Below are positions 34,359 through 43,434 of a stretch of 64,000 bases of DNA, piece by piece (within the stretch, counting starts at the first letter, position 1; every line of letters begins with the position of its first letter). Position numbers and translations under genes: made by a program. The stretch lies in NCBI GenBank assembly GCA_020622165.1, contig JACNMN010000012.1:87129-151128 (forward strand), in the 5' to 3' direction. Below the pieces are notes generated by a model. That model ran no database searches, had not been told where the DNA came from, and worked only from the letters and a program-made list of their open reading frames with translations. The DNA comes from Boseongicola sp. H5. GTDB taxonomy: Bacteria; Pseudomonadota; Alphaproteobacteria; Rhodobacterales; Rhodobacteraceae.

Positions 34359-35666
34359 ATGGATCGTGACCTCATTGCCGCCTTGGGTTTCGGCCTTCTC
34401 TTCACCCTGATGCTTCTCCGCGTGCCGGTCGGCTTCGCCATGGGCATCTCCGGTGTCGTAGGCTTCGCCGCGGTCACGGGGTTCAACTGGGACGTGGCAC
34501 TGAACCTGTTGTCCTCATCGCCGATCTCCACGGCAACGAAGCACAGTCTGGCGCTGATCCCCATGTTCATCTTGATGGGCGCGTTCGCAACCGCTTCGGG
34601 CATGAGCCGGGAGCTTTTCGGATTTGCAAGCGCATGGCTCGGCCATCGCAAGGGCGGGGTCGGAATGGCGACAATCGGGGCCTGCGCGGGCTTTGCCGCG
34701 ATTTGCGGCTCTTCCGTCGCCACGGCGGCCACCTTCTCCAAGGTCGCCTTCCCGGAAATGCGCCGCCTGGGGTATTCCGAGCGCCTGTCCTCCGGCGTCA
34801 TCGCGGCAGGTGGTACCCTCGGCATCATCATCCCGCCCTCCGTCCCTCTTGCGCTCTACGGCATCCTCACGGAACAGAACGTGGGCGAGCTGTTCATTGC
34901 CGCGATCATTCCCGGCCTTCTTGCCGCGTTGATGTACATTCTGACAATCCGGGTGATTGCCGGGTTCTCCGGCTCCGAGATGAAAAGCGTGGAGAAGGCG
35001 GCCTGGAGCGTCCGGTTTGCGGCCCTGCGCGGCATCTGGGCGATCCTGCTGCTGTTCATCTTCATTTTCGGAGGCATTTACGGCGGCATCTTCACCGCCA
35101 CCGAGGCGGCCGCCATGGGGGCCATGGGTGCCCTGATCATCGCTCTGGCACGCCGCCGCATGAGCTGGGCGAATTTCTGGGAGGCGCTGCGCGAAACGGT
35201 TCGGACGACGGCGGCGATCTTCACGATCCTGATCGGCGCCCTGATCTTCGGCTACTTCCTGGCGATCACCCAAGTGCCTCAGGACCTGACCAACGCGATC
35301 ATCGACATGGGACTCAACCGATACGTCGTTCTCGGGATCCTTCTGGTCTTCTTCCTGCTGCTCGGTTGTGTGCTAGATCCGATCGCAATGATCCTTCTGA
35401 CCGTGCCCATCGTGTTTCCGTTGATCCTGGAGCTGGGCTTCGACCCGATCTGGTTCGGGATCATCATGGTGATGACGGTCGAGCTGGGCCTGATCACACC
35501 GCCGGTGGGTATGAATGTTTTCGTGATCAAGAGCGTGCTGCGGACCGTGGGGCTGACGACGATCTTCATAGGCGTCGCGCCATTCGTCCTCAGCGACCTG
35601 ATACGCCTTGGTATCCTTGTCGCCTTCCCCGATCTGGTGACCTACCTGCCAAGCCAGATGGAGTGA
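34359..35666 (+). CDS. dctM: TRAP transporter large permease, DctM family
   Basis: A 435-residue inner-membrane subunit with about 12 helices and the DctM motifs SGSSVATAATFSKVAFPEM-like (here ICGSSVATAATFSKV) and GTLGIIIPPSVPLALYGIL. The end LITPPVGMNVFVIKSV is also typical. It completes the DctPQM set that follows the ThDP enzyme. It converges with the amidohydrolase gene. Confidence 0.94.
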   Translation: MDRDLIAALGFGLLFTLMLLRVPVGFAMGISGVVGFAAVTGFNWDVALNLLSSSPISTATKHSLALIPMFILMGAFATASGMSRELFGFASAWLGHRKGGVGMATIGACAGFAAICGSSVATAATFSKVAFPEMRRLGYSERLSSGVIAAGGTLGIIIPPSVPLALYGILTEQNVGELFIAAIIPGLLAALMYILTIRVIAGFSGSEMKSVEKAAWSVRFAALRGIWAILLLFIFIFGGIYGGIFTATEAAAMGAMGALIIALARRRMSWANFWEALRETVRTTAAIFTILIGALIFGYFLAITQVPQDLTNAIIDMGLNRYVVLGILLVFFLLLGCVLDPIAMILLTVPIVFPLILELGFDPIWFGIIMVMTVELGLITPPVGMNVFVIKSVLRTVGLTTIFIGVAPFVLSDLIRLGILVAFPDLVTYLPSQME

Positions 35667-35734
35667 CGGCTGCCGCGCGTTCTGAGCGAAAGCTGCGCTC
35701 GTGCCGACCGTCCGCGCAGGTTGCCTCCGGAAAA

Positions 35735-35818
35735 CGAAACCCCGGTGTTCGGGATGCCAAGCCCCCGCTGGATCGTTGGCCGCTCAGGCCGGGCATTACG
35801 GACACCGGGAGGTTTCGG
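35735..35818. terminator. Long imperfect inverted repeat between convergent operons
   Basis: In the 254-bp gap, the arm at 35735-35758 (CGAAACC-CCGGTGTTCGG...) pairs with the arm at 35791-35818 (...CGGACACCGG-GAGGTTTCGG). The match is about 24 nt with a few mismatches and a loop near 32 nt. A transcript on either strand would fold into a long hairpin, consistent with a bidirectional terminator or a dispersed palindromic repeat. No gene is seen in the rest of the gap. Confidence 0.5.
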
Positions 35819-35920
35819 ATCGGCGCGCGCTGGATAAGGTGGAATGACGGGACAGATGCAGAACGCGAACCGCCGAAAGGCGCCGGACCCGCGACCCGCC
35901 GTGCCCCCCGCCCATGGAAG

Positions 35921-37183
35921 TCAGGTGCGTCGGTCCCTGCGGATCTTGCCATCGATCATCACCAATCGAACGGTCTTGGCGGATGACACGAAGACCGACA
36001 GATCGCTCAGCGGGTCGCCATCGACAAGGATGAGATCCGCAAGCGCGCCGGGTGCGATCTGGCCCAGTTCGCCCGCGCGCTGAACGATCTCTGCATTGAT
36101 CGATGTCGCCGACCGCAGGACATCCACAGGCCGCTGCACCTGTCCGCGCAGAAGCAGCTCCCGGCCCTGGGTCTGAAGAAAAACGTCGCCGTGCAGATCG
36201 CAACCCAGGCCAAGCTTGACCCCAGCCGCCACACAAGCCTCGATGGCGGCAAGCGTGCGTTTGTTGACCTCCCGCACCTTTTGGGTCGCGGACTTGGGAA
36301 GCCCGAGCGCTTCGGCATTTTCGGCAATCAACTCACCGGCGGAGAGCGTGGGTACAACATAGGCACCGGCCTCAGCGATCAATGCGGCCGTCTCGGGCTC
36401 GATCAGGCTGCCATGCTCGATGGTCCGCACGCCCAACTCGACACACCGCCGCGCACCGGCATCGGTATGGCAATGGGCCATGACGTAGGATCCGCGCCGC
36501 GCCGCCTCCTCCACCGCGACCAGAATTTCGGCATCGGTGAAATGGGGCATCTCCAGCGGCGCAAGCTCCGTCGAGACACCGCCGGACAGGAAGATCTTGA
36601 TCTGCGTCGCGCCTTGCCGGAACCGCTGGCGCACGGCTTTGCGCATCTCATGGGGGCCATCGACGGCCTCGCAGATGACACCGGCATATTCCCCGCATCC
36701 GCACAGATCCGGTTCGCCGCGCCGGCGCATGTCACCGTGCCCTCCGGTTTGTGTCAGGGCCTTGCCGGGGTAGAAAAACCGCGGCCCGTCGATCAACCCG
36801 GCATCAAGCGCCTGGGCAAGACCGAGATCGCCGCCGCCTGCGTCCCGGATCGTCGTATAGCCCCGGTCGACGGCCCCCGTCAGCAGCCGCGCCGCATGGG
36901 CGGCAAGCAACGCGGGATGCATGCGGTCGGTGCCGTAAAAGTCGTAGCTTGGTGTGTTGGCGTGGTAATGCGCGTCGATCAGGCCCGGCATGAGAAACAG
37001 GCCGCCGCAATCAATCCGATGCGCCGGACCGGTATGGCTCACATCCGCGCCAACCTCGCGGATGCGCGCCCCTTCGACCACGACGGAGGCATTCTCCAAC
37101 GCCTCATCGGACACACCGTCCCAGAGCCGGGCGTTGTGAAAGACGGTGACGCCGGTCTCCGCCGGATCGCGGCCCGTGTTCAT
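35921..37183 (-). CDS. Metal-dependent amidohydrolase (imidazolonepropionase/prolidase-like)
   Basis: A 420-residue amidohydrolase-superfamily enzyme. Metal and catalytic residues are visible in order: His72/His74 in DAHYHAN, Lys196 in QIKIFLSGG (bridging, carbamylated in the family), His237 or His239 in MAHCHTD, His257 in IEHGSLI, and Asp329 in LGCDLHGD. There is no signal peptide. Relatives hydrolyse cyclic amides or Xaa-Pro and other dipeptides. It overlaps the M20 peptidase stop by 4 bp as the last gene of the ten-gene hydantoinase/ABC operon, so it probably hydrolyses the imported or opened amide. Confidence 0.9.
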   Translation of the reverse strand: MNTGRDPAETGVTVFHNARLWDGVSDEALENASVVVEGARIREVGADVSHTGPAHRIDCGGLFLMPGLIDAHYHANTPSYDFYGTDRMHPALLAAHAARLLTGAVDRGYTTIRDAGGGDLGLAQALDAGLIDGPRFFYPGKALTQTGGHGDMRRRGEPDLCGCGEYAGVICEAVDGPHEMRKAVRQRFRQGATQIKIFLSGGVSTELAPLEMPHFTDAEILVAVEEAARRGSYVMAHCHTDAGARRCVELGVRTIEHGSLIEPETAALIAEAGAYVVPTLSAGELIAENAEALGLPKSATQKVREVNKRTLAAIEACVAAGVKLGLGCDLHGDVFLQTQGRELLLRGQVQRPVDVLRSATSINAEIVQRAGELGQIAPGALADLILVDGDPLSDLSVFVSSAKTVRLVMIDGKIRRDRRT

Positions 37184-38571
37184 ATCGACATTCTGCCCAA
37201 CCTGTCGAGCAGCGCGGCGCCGGTGCGGATGCCGTCATGAAAGAGGGAGATCTCAAGGTTTTCATTCGGGGCGTGGTTGGCCTCGTCCGCGTTTGCATAG
37301 GGCGTGACGAAGGCGGGAAGCCCGAGCGTCTTGGTAAAGGCGTAATCCGGCAGGCTGCCGCCAATGCTCGGGTAAAGATAAGGCTCGACCCCGCGCGCCG
37401 TCCGCACGGCATCGACGACCGCCGATGCGAACCTGTTGTCGAGCGATGTGCGCGACGGCAACATGCCGCTGCCGCTCATGACCACCTCAACCTCGCCCTC
37501 GGGCGCGTGTTTTTCGACATGGGCGCGGACGCAGGCCACCGCCTGCTCCGGCGTCATGTCCGGAACAAGGCGGATGTCGCATTTCGCAATCGCCTCGGCA
37601 GGAAGCACCGTTTTCGTGCCCGGGCCGCCATAGCCGCCGTGAATGCCGTTGATCGTCAGGGTCGGATGGAACATCAACCGGTCGTGGAACGGTCTGTCGG
37701 CAGGCGCGTCCAGACGGCCAAGCCCCATGGACTCGAGATATCCGGGCACGTCGACCGGCAGGGAGTCGGCGGCGGCCCGTTCGGCATTGGTGGGCGGGCG
37801 CACCGGATCGTGCAGGCCCTCTATCGTGATCCGGCCCTCCGCATCCTTCATGGTGCCCAAGAGGTGAACAAGCGTCCACAATGCGTTGGGCATCGTGCCG
37901 CCATGATTGCCGGAATGAGCGTCCGTCCGTCCGGTTTTGACGACCAGTTCAAATCCCGCCATGCCACGCACGCCAAAGGTCACGATGGGCCGGCCCGAGG
38001 GGTGCAGCGGGCCATCGGCGGTCACCACCAGATCGGCTTTCAGACGATCGGCATGGGCGGCGACGAATTCCGCGATCCGGGGGGAGCCGATTTCCTCTTC
38101 CCCCTCCAGCAGGAAAATCACGTTGCACGGCAAGGTCCCGGTGACTTTCAGATGGGCCTCCAGCGCCAGAAGCTGCGCGAAATGCTGGCCCTTGTTGTCT
38201 CCGATCCCGCGCGCGTAGATGCGCCCGTCGCGGATCGTCGGCTCGAATGGTGGAGTGATCCATGCTTCCAGGGGATCCGGCGGCTGCACATCGTAATGGC
38301 CGTAAAGCAGGACGGTCGGTTTGCCGGGCGCATCGCACCGGTGGCCCAGAACCATCGGATGGCCCGATGTCGGAACGGCTTCGGCCTCAAAACCGAGCCC
38401 GCTCAGGTGTTCGACCAGAATCGCCGCAACTTCGCGTATGCCGATATCATGGGCGCTGATCGACGGGTGTTTGACGTACTCGATGACGCGTTGCAGATGA
38501 TCTTCGCGGTTCGCCTCGATATAGTCGAAGACCGCAGCCAGCGTGTCGGTGATTTCAGTATCTTCGGTCAT
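37180..38571 (-). CDS. M20-family metallopeptidase/dipeptidase
   Basis: A 463-residue cytoplasmic dizinc hydrolase. Ligands and base are recognisable: His92 and Asp94 in LLYGHYDVQPP, Asp125 in ARGIGDNKGQ, and the Glu pair in LLEGEEEIGS (158-160). The dimerisation-domain region NGIHGGYGGPGTKTVLP is as in M20 dipeptidases (CNDP/DapE-like). N-carbamoyl-amino-acid amidohydrolases are also M20-related, so it could supply the step that hydantoin cleavage needs. It overlaps HyuA by 4 bp and the amidohydrolase by 4 bp. Confidence 0.92.
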   Translation of the reverse strand: MTEDTEITDTLAAVFDYIEANREDHLQRVIEYVKHPSISAHDIGIREVAAILVEHLSGLGFEAEAVPTSGHPMVLGHRCDAPGKPTVLLYGHYDVQPPDPLEAWITPPFEPTIRDGRIYARGIGDNKGQHFAQLLALEAHLKVTGTLPCNVIFLLEGEEEIGSPRIAEFVAAHADRLKADLVVTADGPLHPSGRPIVTFGVRGMAGFELVVKTGRTDAHSGNHGGTMPNALWTLVHLLGTMKDAEGRITIEGLHDPVRPPTNAERAAADSLPVDVPGYLESMGLGRLDAPADRPFHDRLMFHPTLTINGIHGGYGGPGTKTVLPAEAIAKCDIRLVPDMTPEQAVACVRAHVEKHAPEGEVEVVMSGSGMLPSRTSLDNRFASAVVDAVRTARGVEPYLYPSIGGSLPDYAFTKTLGLPAFVTPYANADEANHAPNENLEISLFHDGIRTGAALLDRLGRMSI

Positions 38572-40625
38572 GTGTCGGCCTTGGTTAACAGAAGGGCGCC
38601 CGAGGTTTGCACCGTGCCTGTCCAGCCGGGCGCGATCAGGGTTGTGGTGTCAAGTTGGCTTACGATTGCGGGGCCTTCAATGATCGCGCCGCCACTCAGA
38701 GTGGACCGGTCGAAAAGCGGCACGGTCTCCCGGCCCGATGGCAAGGCTATGGGCACATGATCCACCGGCACTGGCGGGTCCCCCGGGGCAAGCACGGCCG
38801 GGGCAAACGCCTGCATGGTGGCGCGGGCTTCGACCCGCAGCGTCACAAGCTCGATCGGTGCGCTCAACTCGAACCCGTAAAGGGCCCGGTGGGCGGCCAC
38901 GAAGCCCGCCTCCAACGCCTCGACCGTGTCGGCCCACGGGACGGCCAGTTCATTGCCCTGACCGGCATAGCGCAGGAGAGCGACGCGACTGGTTTGCCGG
39001 TCGGCCTCCGCCACGTCCTCCGCATCGAACCACGCGGCCGCATCGGCCTCAAGCTCTGCGCAGAGCCGTTCGGCCTCCGCCATATCGGCGACGCCGGCGC
39101 GGGGCCGGGCGCGGCTGAACTCGGACTTGAGATCCGCCGCCATCAGCCCGTCGGCGCACAGAATGCCGGGTGCGGGCACGATCAGCACTCGGCGTGTGCC
39201 AATCAGATCGGCCAGCGCACAGCCGTGAAGCGGGCCGGCTCCACCGAAGGGAAGAAGCGTGAAATCCCGCGGATCGAAGCCACGCTCGACCGACACGACG
39301 CGCAGGGCGCCGACCATCTTGTTGTCGGCAATGGCGAGAATGCCGCGCGCCGCGTCCTCCACGGCGATGCCAAGCGGTCGGGCGACCCCGTCCTCCAACG
39401 CGCGGCGCGCCGCCACCACGTCGAGCGCCATGTCCCCGCCAAGCAGGCGCGCGGGCAGGTGCCCCAGCACCACATGGGCATCGGTCACCGTCGCCTCGGT
39501 CCCTCCCCGGCCATAAGCCGCAGGGCCCGGCGTGGCCCCGGCGCTTTCCGGCCCGACCGTCAGCACGCCGTCGGCCACACGGGCGATGGAGCCGCCGCCG
39601 GCGCCGATTGTGACCATATCGACCATCGGCAGAGGCAAGGGCCAGTCCCCCACCTGTCCCTGTTGCGTCAGCCCGATCTCGCCGCCCGAGACAAGGCAGA
39701 TATCCGCGCTCGTCCCGCCGATATCGACAGTCAGGATATCATCGATCCCACATGTTGCCGCCACGGATCTTGCGCCGACCACACCCGCCGCAGGCCCGGA
39801 CAACGCTGTCAGGGCGGGGGCAGAACGGATCTTGCCCGCCCCGGCAACGCCACCATTCGATTGCATGAGAAGCAGCGGCGCGGGAACCCCCTCGGCGGTC
39901 AGCTTGTCCTCGATTCGTCCGACATATTTCGTGACGCCGGGCATCACGATGGCGTTCAGCACCGATGCCAATGTCCGCTCATACTCCCGCACCACCGGCA
40001 GCACGTCCGAGGATGCGGTCACCGCGACACCGGGCAGGGCCGCGCGCAGGATCTCGGCGGTGCGACGCTCATGGTCGGGATTGGCGAAAGCGTGGAGCAG
40101 GCAGATGGCCACCGCATCCACTTCCATCTCGCGCAGCGCCTCCGCGGCGGCTGCAACGCTGTCTTCGTCCAGTGGCTGCGCGACGACGCCGCCGGGCAGG
40201 ACACGCTCGGCCACCTCCACGATCCGTGAGGCCGGCACGGGGCGCTCGGGCTTGATCCAGTTGTAGAGATTGGCCGCGCGAGGGATGTCCTGTCGCCCGA
40301 CCCCAAGCACGTGGCGAAACCCGCGGGTCGTCACCAGGGCCGCCCTCGCACCCTTGCCTTCAAGGATCATGTTGGTGGCGACGGTGGTTCCATGCAGAAC
40401 CTGACGCAGGTCACCGGGCGCCGCGCCCGCAGCGCGCAGGGCCAGGCGCAGCCCGGTCAGGAACGCCTCCGACGGGTCATCGGGACGGGAAGGTGTCTTG
40501 GCCCGCCAGACCTGCCCCGTCGCGATATCCGCAAGGGCGACATCGGTAAATGTGCCGCCAATATCCACGGCAAGCGTCAGTGCCGGTGTCGCACCGCGCG
40601 CGGGATCCACACCATCAAAGGACAT
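38568..40625 (-). CDS. hyuA: Hydantoinase/oxoprolinase family protein, subunit A
   Basis: A 685-residue ATP-dependent hydantoinase/5-oxoprolinase A subunit of the actin-like ATPase fold. The first phosphate-binding strand LAVDIGGTFTDVAL is at about 18-31, HGTTVATNMILEGKG follows, and the second phosphate motif is TVDIGGTSADICLV. GGAGPLHGCALAD is conserved near the end of the ATPase core. With HyuB it would open a cyclic amide (N-methylhydantoin, 5-oxoproline or similar) using ATP. It overlaps HyuB by 11 bp. Confidence 0.93.
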   Translation of the reverse strand: MSFDGVDPARGATPALTLAVDIGGTFTDVALADIATGQVWRAKTPSRPDDPSEAFLTGLRLALRAAGAAPGDLRQVLHGTTVATNMILEGKGARAALVTTRGFRHVLGVGRQDIPRAANLYNWIKPERPVPASRIVEVAERVLPGGVVAQPLDEDSVAAAAEALREMEVDAVAICLLHAFANPDHERRTAEILRAALPGVAVTASSDVLPVVREYERTLASVLNAIVMPGVTKYVGRIEDKLTAEGVPAPLLLMQSNGGVAGAGKIRSAPALTALSGPAAGVVGARSVAATCGIDDILTVDIGGTSADICLVSGGEIGLTQQGQVGDWPLPLPMVDMVTIGAGGGSIARVADGVLTVGPESAGATPGPAAYGRGGTEATVTDAHVVLGHLPARLLGGDMALDVVAARRALEDGVARPLGIAVEDAARGILAIADNKMVGALRVVSVERGFDPRDFTLLPFGGAGPLHGCALADLIGTRRVLIVPAPGILCADGLMAADLKSEFSRARPRAGVADMAEAERLCAELEADAAAWFDAEDVAEADRQTSRVALLRYAGQGNELAVPWADTVEALEAGFVAAHRALYGFELSAPIELVTLRVEARATMQAFAPAVLAPGDPPVPVDHVPIALPSGRETVPLFDRSTLSGGAIIEGPAIVSQLDTTTLIAPGWTGTVQTSGALLLTKADT

Positions 40626-42429
40626 CGAGATACTCCTTGCGGTGGAAAGGTTTGACCACGGGCCGCGAAGCTCTCAGCCGCGCAGTTTCGGCCTCGTCGA
40701 CCTGTCGCCCCTTGACGGCCACCCCGTATTCGCGTGCCGCGGCCTCGGCGCTGACAAGCCCGGAAAGCACATCCTCCAGAACCTTCGCAGCCGGTCGGTC
40801 GAAGGGATGTCCGTAGCCCCCGCCGCCGCCGGTTTCTATGCGCACCACATCGCCCTTCTTGAGCATCGTGCCATCCGACAGAGGCGGCAGAACCCTTTCA
40901 TCGGCCATGCCGGGGTTGATGACGATGCGCCCGGGCGCGCCCGATTTCCCGCCATTGATCCCCCAGGGTGGGTTTTCGACGCCATCGATGCGAATGCCCA
41001 GCATCGCGTGATCGGCAAGGATTTCGTACTCCCGCAATATTCCCGTTCCCCCGCGAAACGCGCCGGGCCCGCCGCTGTCCATCACCATGCCATAGGTTCT
41101 GAAGGACACCGGGTAGCCAAGCTCGGTGAACTCGATCGGATAGTTTTCCTGCGCCACGAAATAGACGGCGTCCATCCCGTCGGCAAAGGCGCGCGCGCCG
41201 TATCCGACGCCGATGCCATCGGCCAGCAGGAACGGGGTCGCGGTCCCGTCCTCGGCGGTGTAGCTGCCCCGGATGAGCGCCACGACATAGGCCGCCTGTG
41301 CTGCCGGCGCCTGCCCGCCGGCCGCGTTGACCAGCCCATTCAGCGTCGCCAGCACCCGCATCATCGTCAGGCCGCGCATCCCAAGCGGCGCCGGCCAGTT
41401 CGGTTTCACCAGCGAGCCTTCGCGCAGACGCACCTCGTCCAGCGCAAGGGGTCCGCCTGCGTTGCAGACCTGCCCGGGTTCTCCGCCCAGATAGAACAAT
41501 CCCAACGCCATGCCCGGGATGGAGCGGTTCATCAGAAGGTTGACCGGCCCGGGTGCCTGATCATCGGTCTCGGTGGCATCGAAGATGAACCGGTCGGCCC
41601 CGTCCGGGCCCTTCTCGCGGATGATGGCGAAGCGCAGATGAAACGGCCCGTTGCCATGACCGTCGCTATCGATGGCATCGGTGAAGCGATGCGTGCCGTA
41701 GTCGAAGGTTTCCGCGAGCTTGCGCCTGACAAGGCGCCGCGTCCGGTCGAGAAGCTGGGCAAGGGCATCTTCAAGCACCGCGGCCCCGAAACGATCCGAC
41801 GCCTCCGTCATACGCTGCGCACCAAGCCGCACACTGGCCATCAGCGCGCTCATATCGCCCTCGCTTTGCGCGGGAAAACGGGAGTTTCGGTGAAAGATCG
41901 CAAGCGCGGCGTCGTTCACGACACCGGCCTCGATCAGCCTGGTCGGCGGGATAATGATCCCCTCCTGCCAGATCTCCGTCGCGTCGGGACTGATCGAGCC
42001 GGGGCGCATGCCGCCGATATCCGCAAAATGCGCCCAGCTCATCACGAAAGCCACGCGCCGGCCGTTGTGGAATACCGGCGCCAGCAGCACCTGATCGTTG
42101 GAATGGCTCACCGCGCCGTAGGAGCCGTAGCAGTCATTGTACCAATACAGGTCCCCCTCCTGCATCGTTTCAATCGGGAAATGCTCGAATACCGGCGTGG
42201 TGATGTCGCCAAAGATCGGCACCATCGAGCCCACGGCCATCACGCCATTGCGATCGAAAATCGCGGTGTAGAAGTCCTTCTTCTCGCGGATGAACGCCGA
42301 AATCGCCGTGCGTTCGATCAACGCCTCCATTTCGCTTTGCGCAGCCTGGATAGCGCCCTGAATGATCTCGAGCGTGATCGGATCGCAGATCGGGTCGGCG
42401 GTGGTGTTTATGTCGGCGGCATAGGTCAT
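40615..42429 (-). CDS. hyuB: Hydantoinase/oxoprolinase family protein, subunit B
   Basis: A 604-residue B subunit, the partner of HyuA. The N-terminal CDPITLEIIQGAIQAAQSEM and RTAISAFIREKKDFYTAIFD blocks and the C-terminal GGGGGYGHPFDRP are diagnostic. B subunits hold the hydrolytic half in the heteromeric enzyme. It starts 3 bp after the ABC ATPase stop, so transport and ring opening are translated from one message. Confidence 0.93.
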   Translation of the reverse strand: MTYAADINTTADPICDPITLEIIQGAIQAAQSEMEALIERTAISAFIREKKDFYTAIFDRNGVMAVGSMVPIFGDITTPVFEHFPIETMQEGDLYWYNDCYGSYGAVSHSNDQVLLAPVFHNGRRVAFVMSWAHFADIGGMRPGSISPDATEIWQEGIIIPPTRLIEAGVVNDAALAIFHRNSRFPAQSEGDMSALMASVRLGAQRMTEASDRFGAAVLEDALAQLLDRTRRLVRRKLAETFDYGTHRFTDAIDSDGHGNGPFHLRFAIIREKGPDGADRFIFDATETDDQAPGPVNLLMNRSIPGMALGLFYLGGEPGQVCNAGGPLALDEVRLREGSLVKPNWPAPLGMRGLTMMRVLATLNGLVNAAGGQAPAAQAAYVVALIRGSYTAEDGTATPFLLADGIGVGYGARAFADGMDAVYFVAQENYPIEFTELGYPVSFRTYGMVMDSGGPGAFRGGTGILREYEILADHAMLGIRIDGVENPPWGINGGKSGAPGRIVINPGMADERVLPPLSDGTMLKKGDVVRIETGGGGGYGHPFDRPAAKVLEDVLSGLVSAEAAAREYGVAVKGRQVDEAETARLRASRPVVKPFHRKEYLDVL

Positions 42430-42432
42430 GGG

Positions 42433-43434
42433 TCACGTCTTCGGTTCATGAAGGTGGCAGTGGACGATCCGGTTCTGGACATACGTCGGGCCGGGCGCCT
42501 CAACCGCGCAACGGTCGAAGGCGCGCGGACAGCGGTCGCGGAATGTACAGCCCGAGGGCGGGTTGCGCGGATCGGGGGCACCGCGTCCGATGGGCAGCGG
42601 CGCGTGGCTTTGATCCGGGTGGGGCACGGGCACGGCCGCGACCAGCGCCTGTGTATAGGGATGCAGCGGGTTGGCGACGATATCCTCCGTCGGGCCGTCT
42701 TCGACGATCCGGCCCAGATACATCACGATGGTGCGTTCGCAGACATACCGCACCAGCGCCAGATCGTGACTGATATAGATCGCCGTGATCCCCTGTTGCG
42801 CCCGCACATCCCGAAACACGTTCAACACGCCGGCGCGGACCGACACGTCGAGCATCGATACGGGTTCGTCCGCGACAACGAACTCCGGCTCAAGGATCAG
42901 GGCGCGGGCCATCACGATCCGCTGAAGTTGTCCGCCCGAGAGTTGGTGCGGATAGCGGTCCATGAACTGCCCCGCATCGCCAAGCTTGACCAGCGCCATG
43001 GCGCGCAGGATCCGCTCCTCGTGCTCGGCTCTGGGAATGCGCGCGTTCTCAAGCGGTTCGGCCAGAACATCGCGGATCGTGAAACGCGGGTTCAATGCCT
43101 CGAACGGGTTCTGGAAGATGAGCTGGACCCGGCTGCGAAACCGTTTCAGAGCATCCCCTGTCAGCCCGCTGACATCTTCGCCATCGAACTCCACACGGCC
43201 CCCGGTCGCCTTGTCCAGCCGCACCAGCATACGGCCGGTCGAGGTCTTGCCGCATCCGCTTTCACCGAGCAGGCCCACGCTTTCGCCCCGGCGCAACTCG
43301 AAGGTGACACCGTCGACGGCCTTGACCACGGTGGCGCGGCCTTGCAGTTGCGCCACCACGCCGCCAACGGGAAAGTGCAGCTCTGCCGCGTCAAGCCGGA
43401 CGAGCGGCGGATCCTGGTCGTGTCCGTCCTTCAT
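42433..43434 (-). CDS. Peptide-type ABC transporter ATP-binding protein, DppF/OppF family
   Basis: A 333-residue ATPase: Walker A GESGCGKT, signature LSGGQLQR, Walker B FVVADEPVSMLD, and the C-terminal GCTFRDRCP extension. It overlaps its partner ATPase by 4 bp and precedes hyuB. It powers the permease pair encoded upstream at 44444-46328. Confidence 0.93.
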   Translation of the reverse strand: MKDGHDQDPPLVRLDAAELHFPVGGVVAQLQGRATVVKAVDGVTFELRRGESVGLLGESGCGKTSTGRMLVRLDKATGGRVEFDGEDVSGLTGDALKRFRSRVQLIFQNPFEALNPRFTIRDVLAEPLENARIPRAEHEERILRAMALVKLGDAGQFMDRYPHQLSGGQLQRIVMARALILEPEFVVADEPVSMLDVSVRAGVLNVFRDVRAQQGITAIYISHDLALVRYVCERTIVMYLGRIVEDGPTEDIVANPLHPYTQALVAAVPVPHPDQSHAPLPIGRGAPDPRNPPSGCTFRDRCPRAFDRCAVEAPGPTYVQNRIVHCHLHEPKT

